Positions 17,938-25,776 of a DNA stretch of 64,000 nt are shown here, one piece after another (position 1 is the first letter of the stretch; every line of letters starts with the position of its first letter). This DNA is from Campylobacterota bacterium (GTDB lineage: Bacteria > Babelota > Babeliae > Babelales > RVW-14): contig JACKCO010000004.1 in the NCBI GenBank assembly GCA_020633995.1, positions 248,001 to 312,000 of the forward strand, written 5' to 3'. A program made the translations under genes and the position numbers. The notes under the pieces were generated by a model. It worked only from the letters and a program-made list of their open reading frames with translations, did no database searches and had not been told where the DNA came from.

Positions 17938-19872
17938 ATGAAAAAAATAATAGCGCTCAGCAGTCTTTTTTTTATAGTAACAGTTGTATGTGCACAAGAA
18001 CAGTATAATGACTGGTTTAAGGCGGTTAATGCCATTTATGCAGGTGACTTTAATCAGGTTATTGCCATGTCTGACAAGCAGGATTTTGATATTAATCAAA
18101 AGGGGCCAAGTGGGCAGACATTGTTACATGAAATGGCAGAAAGGGGCAGCAAAGAACAGGTTAATTTTTTAATCGATCGTGGAGCAGACGTTAATGCGCG
18201 AGACGATGAGGGGAAAACCATACTACATGTTGTTAGCCGTGCTGATGTTGCGCAATTGCTTTTTAATCAAGGCGCAGTGTTGAATGATGAGCGGGGTAAC
18301 CCAATTCTTGATGTGCGAGGGCAAAACCCATTGCACGAAATAGTAGCAAAGCGTGATGAACTTGGCCCAGCTGATAAAGTTATAGTTGATGGTGAGTCGC
18401 TGTCGCTGATAGAGCTTATGTTGAAAAAAGGCGCTGACCCTACACTTGTGAGCAATGTAAGGCAGACTCCCCTCCATATGGTGCGTGATTTAGAGACAGC
18501 GAAGATTTTGATTGAAAGTGGAGGGAAGAGAATTTTGGACGGTGATTTGCAAGGACGTTTTGGTCCTGCATTGCCACTACTGCCTGAAATTGCGCTGCAT
18601 GCAGTAGACTCAAGAGGGAGTGATGTCATTCGCATGCTTGTTACTGACTATCGGTTAGATGTTAACCAAAGGGACTGGGCTGGTCAAACTGTGCTGCATA
18701 CATTGGCCAGGACAGCACACGTGCTTGGTGATGATGATATTATTAAATTTTTGTTAGATAATGGCGGACAGGATAGCTTGAACTTGGTAACTTCACTTGG
18801 TCAAACCCCATTAATGGAGGCTGTTGGGGGTGGTAATAACAAGGGGATGAGGTTTTTAGTTGAGCAGGGTGCGGATGTGACGGTTAAAGATTTTACTGAA
18901 AAGAATTTACTACATGTTGCAGCTGGATCTGGGTTTTTACCGGATGATATGAAGTTTCTTATTGATAAGGGGCTAGATATTAACGCGGTTGATGTCGATG
19001 GCAATACCCCGCTGCATTATAGCGTAGCTCTTGGAGAAATCGACGGAGTTAAATTTCTTATTGACGAAGGTGCAGATTTAAACGTCAAGGACAAGAATGG
19101 TATGACGTTGCTGCACAAGGCTCCTAGTTTTGGGATGTTTGATGACGAGGGAAATCAAAAGCAAAGTGTACTTGAATTCTTATTTACTAAAGGTCTAGAT
19201 GTTAATGCTGTTGATAGTCTGGGCAATACCCCGCTTCACTACCGTGCAATGTCGGCCGATGTACAGGGACTTAAGATGTTAGTTGATCAGGGTGCTGATG
19301 TGACGCTGAGAAATAAAGAAGGACAGAGTATTTTAGATATTGTTCGTGATCGGAGCGTTCGGTTTGATCGTGATAATGCTGCCATAAAAAAAGAGCTAGG
19401 AGATAATTATGATGAAAAAATGTACGCAAATCCTTTTAAACAAATAATCGAAGAGCTTGAACGAGTGGCAGGCAAACAGTATGGACAGGAGGATATGTAC
19501 AGAAAGGGTGTAAAGACGACAGAGGTTCTTGATCGTGAACGAAAAGTAAAAAGCAAAACAGACTCTCGTGTTAAGACAACTGATGATGTTGGTAAAATTT
19601 TGACTAATGATCGGGTAAGTTCTTATAAAAAAACTATAACGGATAAGAGGAAACAAAAAGTTCAACCTGGTTTTGTTGAGATAAAAGGGCAGGAAAAATC
19701 GAAAGGTGTACGAGACCTTGACGTACCAAAAACATCAGTGCCCGTACAACCAAAGTCTGAGAAATCTTTGCGGCAAACAGTGCCTAAAATTAGTTTGCCG
19801 GACAAAAAACAACCCAAGTCGGTACCGGATGACATATCACGAGCAGCACGTCTGGCTGCGACGGCGGCATAA
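17938..19872 (+). CDS. Exported ankyrin-repeat protein with basic C-terminus
   Basis: A 644-residue protein with a signal peptide (MKKIIALSSLFFIVTVVCAQ) and AGGAG 7 bases before the ATG. About eleven well-formed ankyrin repeats fill residues 25-480, many close to consensus (GQTLLHEMAERGSKEQVNFL, GNTPLHYSVALGEIDGVKFL, GNTPLHYRAM). The last 160 residues are Lys/Arg/Thr-rich, low in hydrophobics and probably disordered, ending RAARLAATAA. It lacks both the J domain and the LKLKML tail of the four genes before it, and it has its own likely promoter at 17865-17894. It is therefore a different class of ankyrin protein in the same neighbourhood. Role unknown; host-protein binding is the usual expectation. 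Confidence 0.87.
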   Translation: MKKIIALSSLFFIVTVVCAQEQYNDWFKAVNAIYAGDFNQVIAMSDKQDFDINQKGPSGQTLLHEMAERGSKEQVNFLIDRGADVNARDDEGKTILHVVSRADVAQLLFNQGAVLNDERGNPILDVRGQNPLHEIVAKRDELGPADKVIVDGESLSLIELMLKKGADPTLVSNVRQTPLHMVRDLETAKILIESGGKRILDGDLQGRFGPALPLLPEIALHAVDSRGSDVIRMLVTDYRLDVNQRDWAGQTVLHTLARTAHVLGDDDIIKFLLDNGGQDSLNLVTSLGQTPLMEAVGGGNNKGMRFLVEQGADVTVKDFTEKNLLHVAAGSGFLPDDMKFLIDKGLDINAVDVDGNTPLHYSVALGEIDGVKFLIDEGADLNVKDKNGMTLLHKAPSFGMFDDEGNQKQSVLEFLFTKGLDVNAVDSLGNTPLHYRAMSADVQGLKMLVDQGADVTLRNKEGQSILDIVRDRSVRFDRDNAAIKKELGDNYDEKMYANPFKQIIEELERVAGKQYGQEDMYRKGVKTTEVLDRERKVKSKTDSRVKTTDDVGKILTNDRVSSYKKTITDKRKQKVQPGFVEIKGQEKSKGVRDLDVPKTSVPVQPKSEKSLRQTVPKISLPDKKQPKSVPDDISRAARLAATAA

Positions 19873-19873
19873 A

Positions 19874-20458
19874 CTAGCCAAAAAGTTTTTGTGATTGTGT
19901 GACCAACTTACTTACATGTTTATCAACACGGTCAGTGTTGAGCGTGTGTACACTACCAATTTGGTAGTGAGCAATATTTTGTACACCCATAAACTTGAAT
20001 GTTTCACGCAGTTGACGTTGTGCCGTGTTGCCGGTAAAAAGACGCAAGTACCAGTTTGGCAAATCGGCAATGCTGACGAACTGTGCGTTTTTAATTGAAT
20101 GCCGAGGGTTTGCCTTGCGTGCGCCACGCTGTGGAATTTCCCATGCATACGTGCTGATCAAATCAATCCAACACTTTAAAATGCCTGGTACCGAGTACCA
20201 ATAGATGGGAAAGACGATGAGCAGGCCGTCTGCTTGCATAATGCGTTGTTTGTTTTGCTCAAAAAATGCAAGTTGAGCTTGTTCTCGTTCGGTCTGTGGT
20301 TTTGATGGTATCCAAAAAGGAATGTCTGCGGCGTGCTCATACAGGTAGAGCGAGTCTACGTTGTGTCCTCGACGCTCAAGGTCGGTAACAAGTTCTTTGT
20401 ACAGATGGCCGCACAGTGAGTCTTTTTTGTGGTGGGCAAGGAGTGCATAAATATTCAT
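19874..20458 (-). CDS. Flavodoxin-fold NAD(P)H oxidoreductase (NQO1/KefF-like)
   Basis: About 194 residues, beginning MNIYALLAHHKKDSLCGHLY with the strand-loop-helix of the Flavodoxin_2 family. The flavin-binding segment FPIYWYSVPGILKCWID (about residues 75-92) is the family hallmark, equivalent to FP.YW.S.PA.LK.W.D in NQO1, MdaB and KefF. These proteins use FMN or FAD to pass two electrons from NAD(P)H to quinones or similar acceptors. The start at 20458 is chosen because the longer frame to 20503 would run into the SRP RNA gene. It converges on the ankyrin gene ending at 19872 with one base between them. The substrate cannot be inferred. Confidence 0.85.
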   Translation of the reverse strand: MNIYALLAHHKKDSLCGHLYKELVTDLERRGHNVDSLYLYEHAADIPFWIPSKPQTEREQAQLAFFEQNKQRIMQADGLLIVFPIYWYSVPGILKCWIDLISTYAWEIPQRGARKANPRHSIKNAQFVSIADLPNWYLRLFTGNTAQRQLRETFKFMGVQNIAHYQIGSVHTLNTDRVDKHVSKLVTQSQKLFG

Positions 20459-20496
20459 AGTCTGTTCAGTGTATAAAAAGTATTGGCAAAAGAAAA

Positions 20497-20578
20497 GGGA
20501 CAAGATACAGTGACCAGTTACCCCTGCTGCTTCCTTCCGGACCTGACAGATTTGATAGCCGTCTGCTTATCTCGTCCC
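20497..20578 (-). ncRNA. ffs: Signal recognition particle RNA, small bacterial (4.5S) type
   Basis: Read on the minus strand this segment contains the SRP RNA core GTCAGGTCCGGAAGGAAGCA, including the GGAA tetraloop and the asymmetric and symmetric loops that bind Ffh. The outer ends pair (GGGACGAGATA with TATCTTGTCCC), giving an about 82-nt hairpin of the small, Alu-less type. The RNA targets nascent membrane and secreted proteins to SecYEG, consistent with the large exported proteome here. Ends are set from the pairing and could be off by a few bases. Confidence 0.93.
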
Positions 20579-20623
20579 AAATTTTTGATAAGTATGCCAG
20601 AATAGGCTCTTTTTGCAAGTAAT

Positions 20624-20659
20624 AAAAAAAGAGCACCGGTATTTGGGTGCTCTTTTTTT
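20624..20659 (-). terminator. Rho-independent terminator behind the acidic small protein
   Basis: The inverted repeat AAAAAAAGAGCACC ... GGGTGCTCTTTTTTT has A-runs and T-runs on both sides, so it can act in either direction. It lies 27 bp beyond the stop of the 20943-20686 gene and just upstream of the SRP RNA gene. Confidence 0.8.
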
Positions 20660-20685
20660 ATATTTATATTGCGTATCTTTATCGA

Positions 20686-20943
20686 TTAGTCATCATCCTC
20701 GTCGTCGTCCCACTCGTCATCGTCTTCGTCTTCATCCCACTCATCGTCTTCATCTTCGTCCCAGTCGTCGTCTTCATCATCTTCGTCGTCAAATCCCGCC
20801 GAATAGCTCAGCGTAGGGAGTGATTGTGCTTGAAGTAAAGACGCATGAGTATCTTCTTGCTCAGTTAGTGATGCAAGCAGTGTCAGCAGTTGTTCAATAA
20901 TTGAGTCAAAAAGTGCTGAGGAAACGATTACATCGTTCTGCAT
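20686..20943 (-). CDS. Small protein with Asp/Glu/Trp-rich acidic tail, unknown function
   Basis: About 85 residues from the ATG at 20943 (MQNDVIVSSALFDSIIEQLL), which has AGAGAGG directly upstream; a longer frame to 21009 has no comparable site. The N-terminal 50 residues look helical and amphipathic. The last 35 residues are almost only D, E and W (DDEWDEDEDDDEWDDDEDDD type), giving an extremely negative charge. No family is recognised. Such tails occur in nucleic-acid mimics, in chaperone-like proteins that bind basic partners, and in metal-binding proteins; none can be chosen. The gene has its own terminator at 20624-20659 and is separated from the tRNA-Ser behind rpsB by another hairpin. 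Confidence 0.72.
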   Translation of the reverse strand: MQNDVIVSSALFDSIIEQLLTLLASLTEQEDTHASLLQAQSLPTLSYSAGFDDEDDEDDDWDEDEDDEWDEDEDDDEWDDDEDDD

Positions 20944-21081
20944 AAAAAACCTCTCTTTAAAGGGGCTATTTATTATTAGATGAACTACCATCTGCATAAT
21001 CGTAGCCAATGTTTTAATTTTTCGTCAATGGTTTATTTCTTAAAATCATGAATAAAATTCTAAAAAAGCTTCTTCTTTAAA

Positions 21082-21114
21082 AGAGCCATCTAGTTTCAAA
21101 CTAAATGGCTCTTA
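21082..21114 (-). terminator. Hairpin terminator after tRNA-Ser / rpsB
   Basis: A 16-base stem with one mismatch (AAGAGCCAT...ATGGCTCTT) and a very short loop lies just downstream of tRNA-Ser on the minus strand, followed in that direction by TTTAAAG. It is likely the end of the rpsB and tRNA-Ser transcript. Confidence 0.65.
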
Positions 21115-21136
21115 ACATTTTTACGAACTTTTTATA

Positions 21137-21225
21137 TGGAGAGAGAGGGATTCGAACCCTCGATGCCCCTCTCGGAACATACACGATTTCCAATCGTGCG
21201 CCTTCAACCGCTCAGCCACCTCTCC
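21137..21225 (-). tRNA. tRNA-Ser (anticodon GGA)
   Basis: A cloverleaf with the long variable arm of class II tRNAs. The 7-bp acceptor stem is GGAGAGG / TCTCTCC, the D arm is GCTGAGCGGTTGAAGGC, the anticodon stem-loop CACGATTGGAAATCGTG carries GGA, and the T arm is GAGGGTTCGAATCCCTC. It reads UCC and UCU codons. The 3' CCA is not encoded, and the discriminator base by this alignment is A, which is less usual for bacterial tRNA-Ser. It lies 13 bp behind rpsB on the same strand. Confidence 0.95.
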
Positions 21226-21238
21226 AAAAAAGCGTGCT

Positions 21239-22129
21239 TTACTTAGCTTCTTTTTTTTCAGTGTTTTCTTCAGCTTTTTTAGCAGGAGCAGCTTTAGGAG
21301 CTACCTTCTTAACAGGAGCAGCTTTTTTTTCAGCTTTAGCTAGGGCTTCTTTCTCAGTTGACTCTGCCTTAGCAGGAGCTTCGGCTTTTTTAGCAGCTCG
21401 TTTTGCTTCACGTTCTTTTGCTGCAGCAGATTGTTCTTCAGCTTTAGCTGTCTTGGCAATTTCAACGCCTTCTTCGATGTTCTTAACTAAGTAATTAAGA
21501 ACAAACTCGATGGACTTAGGTGAGTCATCGTTTGCAGGAACCATGTATGAAATGCCTGCAGGATTGGTGTTAGTATCCACCATAGCAATAATTGGAATGC
21601 CGAGTTTGAGTGCTTCTTTTGTTGCCGATTGCTCTTTTTTAGGGTCGACGATGATGACAGCTGCTGGTGGATAATCAAAGCCAATAATGCCGCCAATATT
21701 TTTTTCAAGACGATCAATTTCTTTATTGATCATGACGATTTCTTTTTTCTTGTACAATGTTGTTGATTTCTTAGTAACATCGCGCAAGTGTAAAAGACGA
21801 GAAATACCTTTTTTAACTTGGTCGTAGTTACTCAAGGTGCCACCAACCCAACGGTTGATAACAAAAGGCATTTTCATTTGAGATGCATATTTTTCGATAA
21901 GTTTTTGTGCTGGTTTTTTTGTGCCAACAAAAAGAAACGTTCCATTTTTGCTTGCAACTTCTTTTGCAAATTTTCCTGCTCGTTCAAGAAGTAATGCAGT
22001 TTTTGAAACGTCAATAAGGTGAATTTTGTTTTTTGCTCCCCACAAGTAAGGGCGCATTTTAGGACACCAGAGTGATGTCTTGTGACCAAAGTGAATGCCA
22101 GCTTGAAGCATTTCTTTATAATTAAGCAT
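21239..22129 (-). CDS. rpsB: 30S ribosomal protein S2 with long Ala/Lys-rich tail
   Basis: 296 residues. The first 230 are standard S2: NYKEMLQAGIHFGHKTSLW, RPYLWGAKNKIHLIDVSKT, FVGTKKPAQ, RWVGGTLSN, and VIIVDPKKEQSATKEA with a following GIPIIAMVDTNTNP. About 70 extra residues of Ala, Lys and Glu follow, resembling histone-H1-like or low-complexity extensions of other ribosomal proteins. S2 is one of the last proteins to join the 30S head. An AAAAGGA site lies upstream. In most bacteria tsf (EF-Ts) follows rpsB; here a tRNA-Ser and a terminator follow instead. The end of the repeat-like tail is in frame and ends cleanly, so it looks genuine. Confidence 0.95.
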   Translation of the reverse strand: MLNYKEMLQAGIHFGHKTSLWCPKMRPYLWGAKNKIHLIDVSKTALLLERAGKFAKEVASKNGTFLFVGTKKPAQKLIEKYASQMKMPFVINRWVGGTLSNYDQVKKGISRLLHLRDVTKKSTTLYKKKEIVMINKEIDRLEKNIGGIIGFDYPPAAVIIVDPKKEQSATKEALKLGIPIIAMVDTNTNPAGISYMVPANDDSPKSIEFVLNYLVKNIEEGVEIAKTAKAEEQSAAAKEREAKRAAKKAEAPAKAESTEKEALAKAEKKAAPVKKVAPKAAPAKKAEENTEKKEAK

Positions 22130-22336
22130 AAGAAAAATCCTTTTGGGTTTTACTATTGTTTCTCAAGGTCTTTGCGACCACCCATAAATCAAGAAACAAG
22201 GTCTACAACTATATATCGATAAAATGATTATCGATAATTACGTACAGTACGAATATTCTATCATATATGCTTGCAATGGCAAGTACATGGACTTATTTTT
22301 TTAAGCGTTTTACGGCTCTTATTACACATAGTCAGG

Positions 22337-23755
22337 TTATGTTGTTTCTTCTTTTGCCTGGTCGGTGCTACCGATCAGCAGTTTGTGCTTGATGGTATAC
22401 AGATACGTCTTGCTAACTAGTAGTGCAACAAGGGCCCAAATAAGCGTAAGTACAAAGGGCACCCCTGTGCTGAGCATTGTTGCAAATATTGGGCTCACGC
22501 CTATGCTCATTTGGTTGATAGTAGAGCCTGAGGTTTTTGCAAAAGTTCTGCCAAACGATTCAATCCAGGCTTTTGATTTAAACTGAATATTTTTAATCGT
22601 TGGAATATAGAGCATTTCTCTGAGTGGGTGATTGAAGCCGTAGTTGAGTGCACGCATGATAACCATGATGACAAAGATCGTTGCAAGACTAGGGTACAGC
22701 ATGAGTGTTCCATTTAAAATCATGATTGCTGCGGGTGTGATGAGCAGACATGTTGTCAGTCCAAGGCGCTTGAGCAATGTTGAGGTACTAAAGAATGCAA
22801 AGAAAAAGCTAAGGCCTTGAAAGGTTGCTGTGTAAAGCATTGTCACTTTGCTCATAAGTTGGATGTCAGCATTAGTTGCCAGAGCCAGATGTACGTCAAA
22901 TTGGTAGTCAAAAATCATATTGATCATTTCAAAGCAAAAGACAAGACCAAAAATGCCCATGACATAAGGTTGCTGAATAATGAATTTAAGACCCTCAAAA
23001 GCGCCAGGCTTTTGTCCCTTTTTAAGTTTTTTTGGGTTTGCGTGTGTTTTTTCTTCCATAGGGCAATAACCATAAAGATCTTGCTCTGGAACTTTTTTGA
23101 TCATTTTTAAAATGAAGTAGGCTGCAAGCAGTAAAAACACCGAAGTCATAAGGGTGAGCAGCGAGATGGTGTACCAGCCGGCAAGATTAGTACGCTCGAG
23201 CAAGAACCATGACAGTATCGGTGCACTAATGCCGCCAATACGCGATGCTGCAACAATAAAGCCGTAGCTTTGTGTTGCAAATTTCGTGGTGCTAATTGAA
23301 TTGATGAAGCCCCACAAAGCGCTTACAACCAGGGCCTGAAAAAGGTCCATGAAAAGCTCAAAAGCCCAACCGGTCATGCGGGCATAGCCAGTTTGTGCGT
23401 TACGCAGACCGTACACAGGATGCGCAAACAGGTAGGCAAATATAACACTGAGCAGTGCATAGAAAGCGAAAAAAAAGCAGACAACTTGATAGCGCTTAAG
23501 TTTATCGATGAGTTTTGAGTACCATAAAATGGCTGGAAGTGTGAAAAAAATAGCGATTATTTTTGCAAGCGGTTTGTATTCCCTGCCGACAAGGCCAAGG
23601 AAGACTGAAGTTTTTAGCGATCGAAGAATTGAATATGAGCTTATAACGAAAAAAAATGACAACCCTAGGCAGATAAGCTTAATCGCTTCATTTTTATTAA
23701 ATTGAAAATAATTAATGGTTTTTGAGAGTACTTTGTAACGTGCTGAGCGGAGCAT
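22337..23755 (-). CDS. Nucleotide transporter, ATP/ADP translocase (NTT/Tlc) family, copy 1
   Basis: 472 residues with about 11-12 membrane helices, first TM near residue 27 (IKLICLGLSFFFVISSYSIL). The family signature near the first helix is visible (SILRSLKTSVFL), as are the conserved RYQVVCFFF, DLFQALVVSALWGFINS and NHPLREMLYIPT segments of Rickettsia/Chlamydia Tlc proteins. NTT carriers exchange host ATP for bacterial ADP or import other nucleotides, and mark obligate intracellular bacteria and plastids. The substrate of this copy cannot be told from sequence by eye. It lies 47 bp downstream of a second copy on the same strand, so both are probably co-transcribed. Inner-membrane location is expected. 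Confidence 0.93.
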   Translation of the reverse strand: MLRSARYKVLSKTINYFQFNKNEAIKLICLGLSFFFVISSYSILRSLKTSVFLGLVGREYKPLAKIIAIFFTLPAILWYSKLIDKLKRYQVVCFFFAFYALLSVIFAYLFAHPVYGLRNAQTGYARMTGWAFELFMDLFQALVVSALWGFINSISTTKFATQSYGFIVAASRIGGISAPILSWFLLERTNLAGWYTISLLTLMTSVFLLLAAYFILKMIKKVPEQDLYGYCPMEEKTHANPKKLKKGQKPGAFEGLKFIIQQPYVMGIFGLVFCFEMINMIFDYQFDVHLALATNADIQLMSKVTMLYTATFQGLSFFFAFFSTSTLLKRLGLTTCLLITPAAIMILNGTLMLYPSLATIFVIMVIMRALNYGFNHPLREMLYIPTIKNIQFKSKAWIESFGRTFAKTSGSTINQMSIGVSPIFATMLSTGVPFVLTLIWALVALLVSKTYLYTIKHKLLIGSTDQAKEETT

Positions 23756-23802
23756 GGGGTCCCTATAACTTTCTCTTTTAAGCGTTTATGGTTATACAAT
23801 TT

Positions 23803-25257
23803 TTATACAGAAACTGGCTTTTTGATGTGTGCTGGCGCCGGTGCTTGTGCTTCTTGGACTGGCTGTTGGTTTTGGCCAATGACTTTTTTATTATCAATAG
23901 CATCTTGAAGTGTTCTGCCCAGAAAATAAATGATAATTAGCCACAGGCTTGTTAGCCCTAGGCTGAGCCCGATGCTTGCTACTACAGCAAACGCGGGGCT
24001 TGTGCTTTTGAGCGCAACATTAAAAATAGAACCACAGCTTTTTGCAATGCGAGAGCCAAACGCATCGGTCCAGGTTTTTGCCTTGAATTTGACATCTTTG
24101 GTTGTTGGGATGTAGAGTGCCTCACGTGTTGGATGATTGATTGCGTAGTTAAATGAACGAAGCCCCACAAGAACCCAGAAAAAGACCCATGCGGTTGGGA
24201 AAAAGAAGGTTACCAACATCATGCATAAACAGAGGAGCGGGAAAACAAAAAGCGAATAACGTATGCCAAGCACGCGTAGTAGTGGTGTGGTTCCCAAAAA
24301 TGATACGGCAAGGCCGATGACATTTAAAATCATGTAATAAAAGGCATAATACCCCGTCATGCCACCGACGGTAGAGTGGATAGCATCTGCGTATAATGTG
24401 ACGCGCCAGTCAAAAATGACGACCATTACCTCATAAAAAACGACGAGAGAAAAAATGCCCAGTACGTATGGGTTTTTGATAATGATGAGCAGTCCGTCAA
24501 TGCTGCTTTTGAGTGATCGTATGAACGACTTTGGTTCAAGTTGTTTTGTTGTTTCAAGTTGATATGCAGCTTCATATCCGTGCATATATTTGTCTGGAAC
24601 TTTTTTTATAAGCAGATATACAGAAAAAGCCGCTCCAAATAAAAAGAAGCTACCGCCCAGCAGTACTTGTGGCAGGAGAATCAGTTGGCTTTCGATGCTT
24701 GTAGAGAGCATAATCAGATACAGCGCTCCGCCAGTAAGTAGCCCGCCAATTTTTGAGCCGGTAACAAAGAAACCGAAGTAGTTTTTGGCATCTTTGTGAT
24801 TATTAACCGAAGAGGCAAAGGACCAGAAGGTCGTCGCAAAGAATGCGTCAAAACTCTCCATAAAAAAATACCACGCCCATCCAATATAGCGATCTGGACT
24901 AGCGTGGGTATTTGCAATTCCTATGACGGGATGCGAGAGCAGATAGGCAAAAACTATTCCGCCCGCACCGTGCAGGAGCGTGAAATAATATAAAAGGTGA
25001 TGCCGTCGGCACCAGTCAACAAGTTTTGAGTAAAGAATAATAAGTGGAATAATGAACAGGAGGGAGTAGATTTTTGCGTCTGGAATATAGCCAGCACCAA
25101 TCATTTTTGTGAAGACAGCAATCTTAAGAGGACGCCAGATAACAAGGCATGCCGACATCAAAAGAAATGTTAGCGACAAGAAGTAAACTTTAAGTTTGAA
25201 TTCTTCTTTGATACTCCACAAACTTCGTATGGCGCCTAAGGGGCTATTACTCTGCAT
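23803..25257 (-). CDS. Nucleotide transporter, ATP/ADP translocase (NTT/Tlc) family, copy 2
   Basis: 484 residues from the ATG at 25257 (MQSNSPLGAIRSLW), preceded by GGAGAG; the GTG at 25272 lies inside that site. About 12 membrane helices. Family segments are KVYFLSLTFLLMSACLVIWR-PLKIAVF, YSKLVDWCRRHHLLYYF, ESFDAFFATTFWSFASSVNN and NHPTREALYIPTTKDVKFKA. It is clearly related to, but diverged from, the neighbouring copy. Paired NTTs usually divide the work between energy parasitism (ATP for ADP) and net nucleotide or NAD uptake; which does which is not known here. It begins the two-gene unit, with a 500-bp gene-free stretch before it. Confidence 0.93.
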   Translation of the reverse strand: MQSNSPLGAIRSLWSIKEEFKLKVYFLSLTFLLMSACLVIWRPLKIAVFTKMIGAGYIPDAKIYSLLFIIPLIILYSKLVDWCRRHHLLYYFTLLHGAGGIVFAYLLSHPVIGIANTHASPDRYIGWAWYFFMESFDAFFATTFWSFASSVNNHKDAKNYFGFFVTGSKIGGLLTGGALYLIMLSTSIESQLILLPQVLLGGSFFLFGAAFSVYLLIKKVPDKYMHGYEAAYQLETTKQLEPKSFIRSLKSSIDGLLIIIKNPYVLGIFSLVVFYEVMVVIFDWRVTLYADAIHSTVGGMTGYYAFYYMILNVIGLAVSFLGTTPLLRVLGIRYSLFVFPLLCLCMMLVTFFFPTAWVFFWVLVGLRSFNYAINHPTREALYIPTTKDVKFKAKTWTDAFGSRIAKSCGSIFNVALKSTSPAFAVVASIGLSLGLTSLWLIIIYFLGRTLQDAIDNKKVIGQNQQPVQEAQAPAPAHIKKPVSV

Positions 25258-25272
25258 ATCAAGACTCTCCAC

Positions 25273-25776
25273 TTGGTTAAACTAACTCTGTGTTATGTTT
25301 ACATCTCGTTATCCTAAGTCTGACTTGCGTCTTAGGACAGTAGCTAAGAACCTCTGATGCCTATAATTTTCAATGTTGAAGGGGTTGTGTGTAAAAATAC
25401 ACTTCCCTTAAGGTTACCGTTCTTACAAAAAAAATAAATATTTTTGAGTGAATTTGCAGCATCAAAATATTCACAGTTTAGTGCAAGAATTTCCTACTAG
25501 TTTGTCATGGATTTATTTTTTTGTACACAAATAAAGTATATTCCCGTAGTTATATTCAAATTGAATTTACTAAAAGTGGTATTGCGTGCTTTTTAGGGCA
25601 TATTTTCATGAAAGTGCCCATGGATCAACACAGCATCAGGTCATATTGCCTAAAGAGGCCATGTAATCTGCCTTTGCTTGGTTATAACGCTATTGGCTTT
25701 TTTGGTGTGACGTTTATACTAAACAGGTAATGATATGCATTTGAAAGCTTTGTTGTTCAAATTTTAAATTATTTTG
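25273..25776. other. Gene-free stretch between divergent NTT and lon genes
   Basis: About 500 AT-rich bases separating divergently transcribed genes, so it must hold two promoters. Two imperfect hairpins are visible: TCCTAAG ... CTTAGGA (25312-25337) and AAGG..GTTGTGT ... ACACTTCCCTT (about 25378-25411). No credible gene was found; a 69-codon frame at 25521-25730 has neither a ribosome-binding site nor a recognisable protein pattern. No heat-shock CIRCE element was seen before lon. Confidence 0.6.

Noticed and set aside
20459..20503. Longer N-terminus for the flavodoxin-fold oxidoreductase
   Set aside because: It enters the SRP RNA gene; MNIYALL is a normal family start.
25312..25411. Possible riboswitch or CIRCE element upstream of lon
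   Set aside because: The hairpins are short and imperfect, do not match CIRCE or any riboswitch core I know, and lie far from the lon start.
25521..25730. 69-codon frame in the NTT-lon gap
   Set aside because: No ribosome-binding site, no signal peptide or domain, and irregular composition; it lies in a region that must hold promoters.
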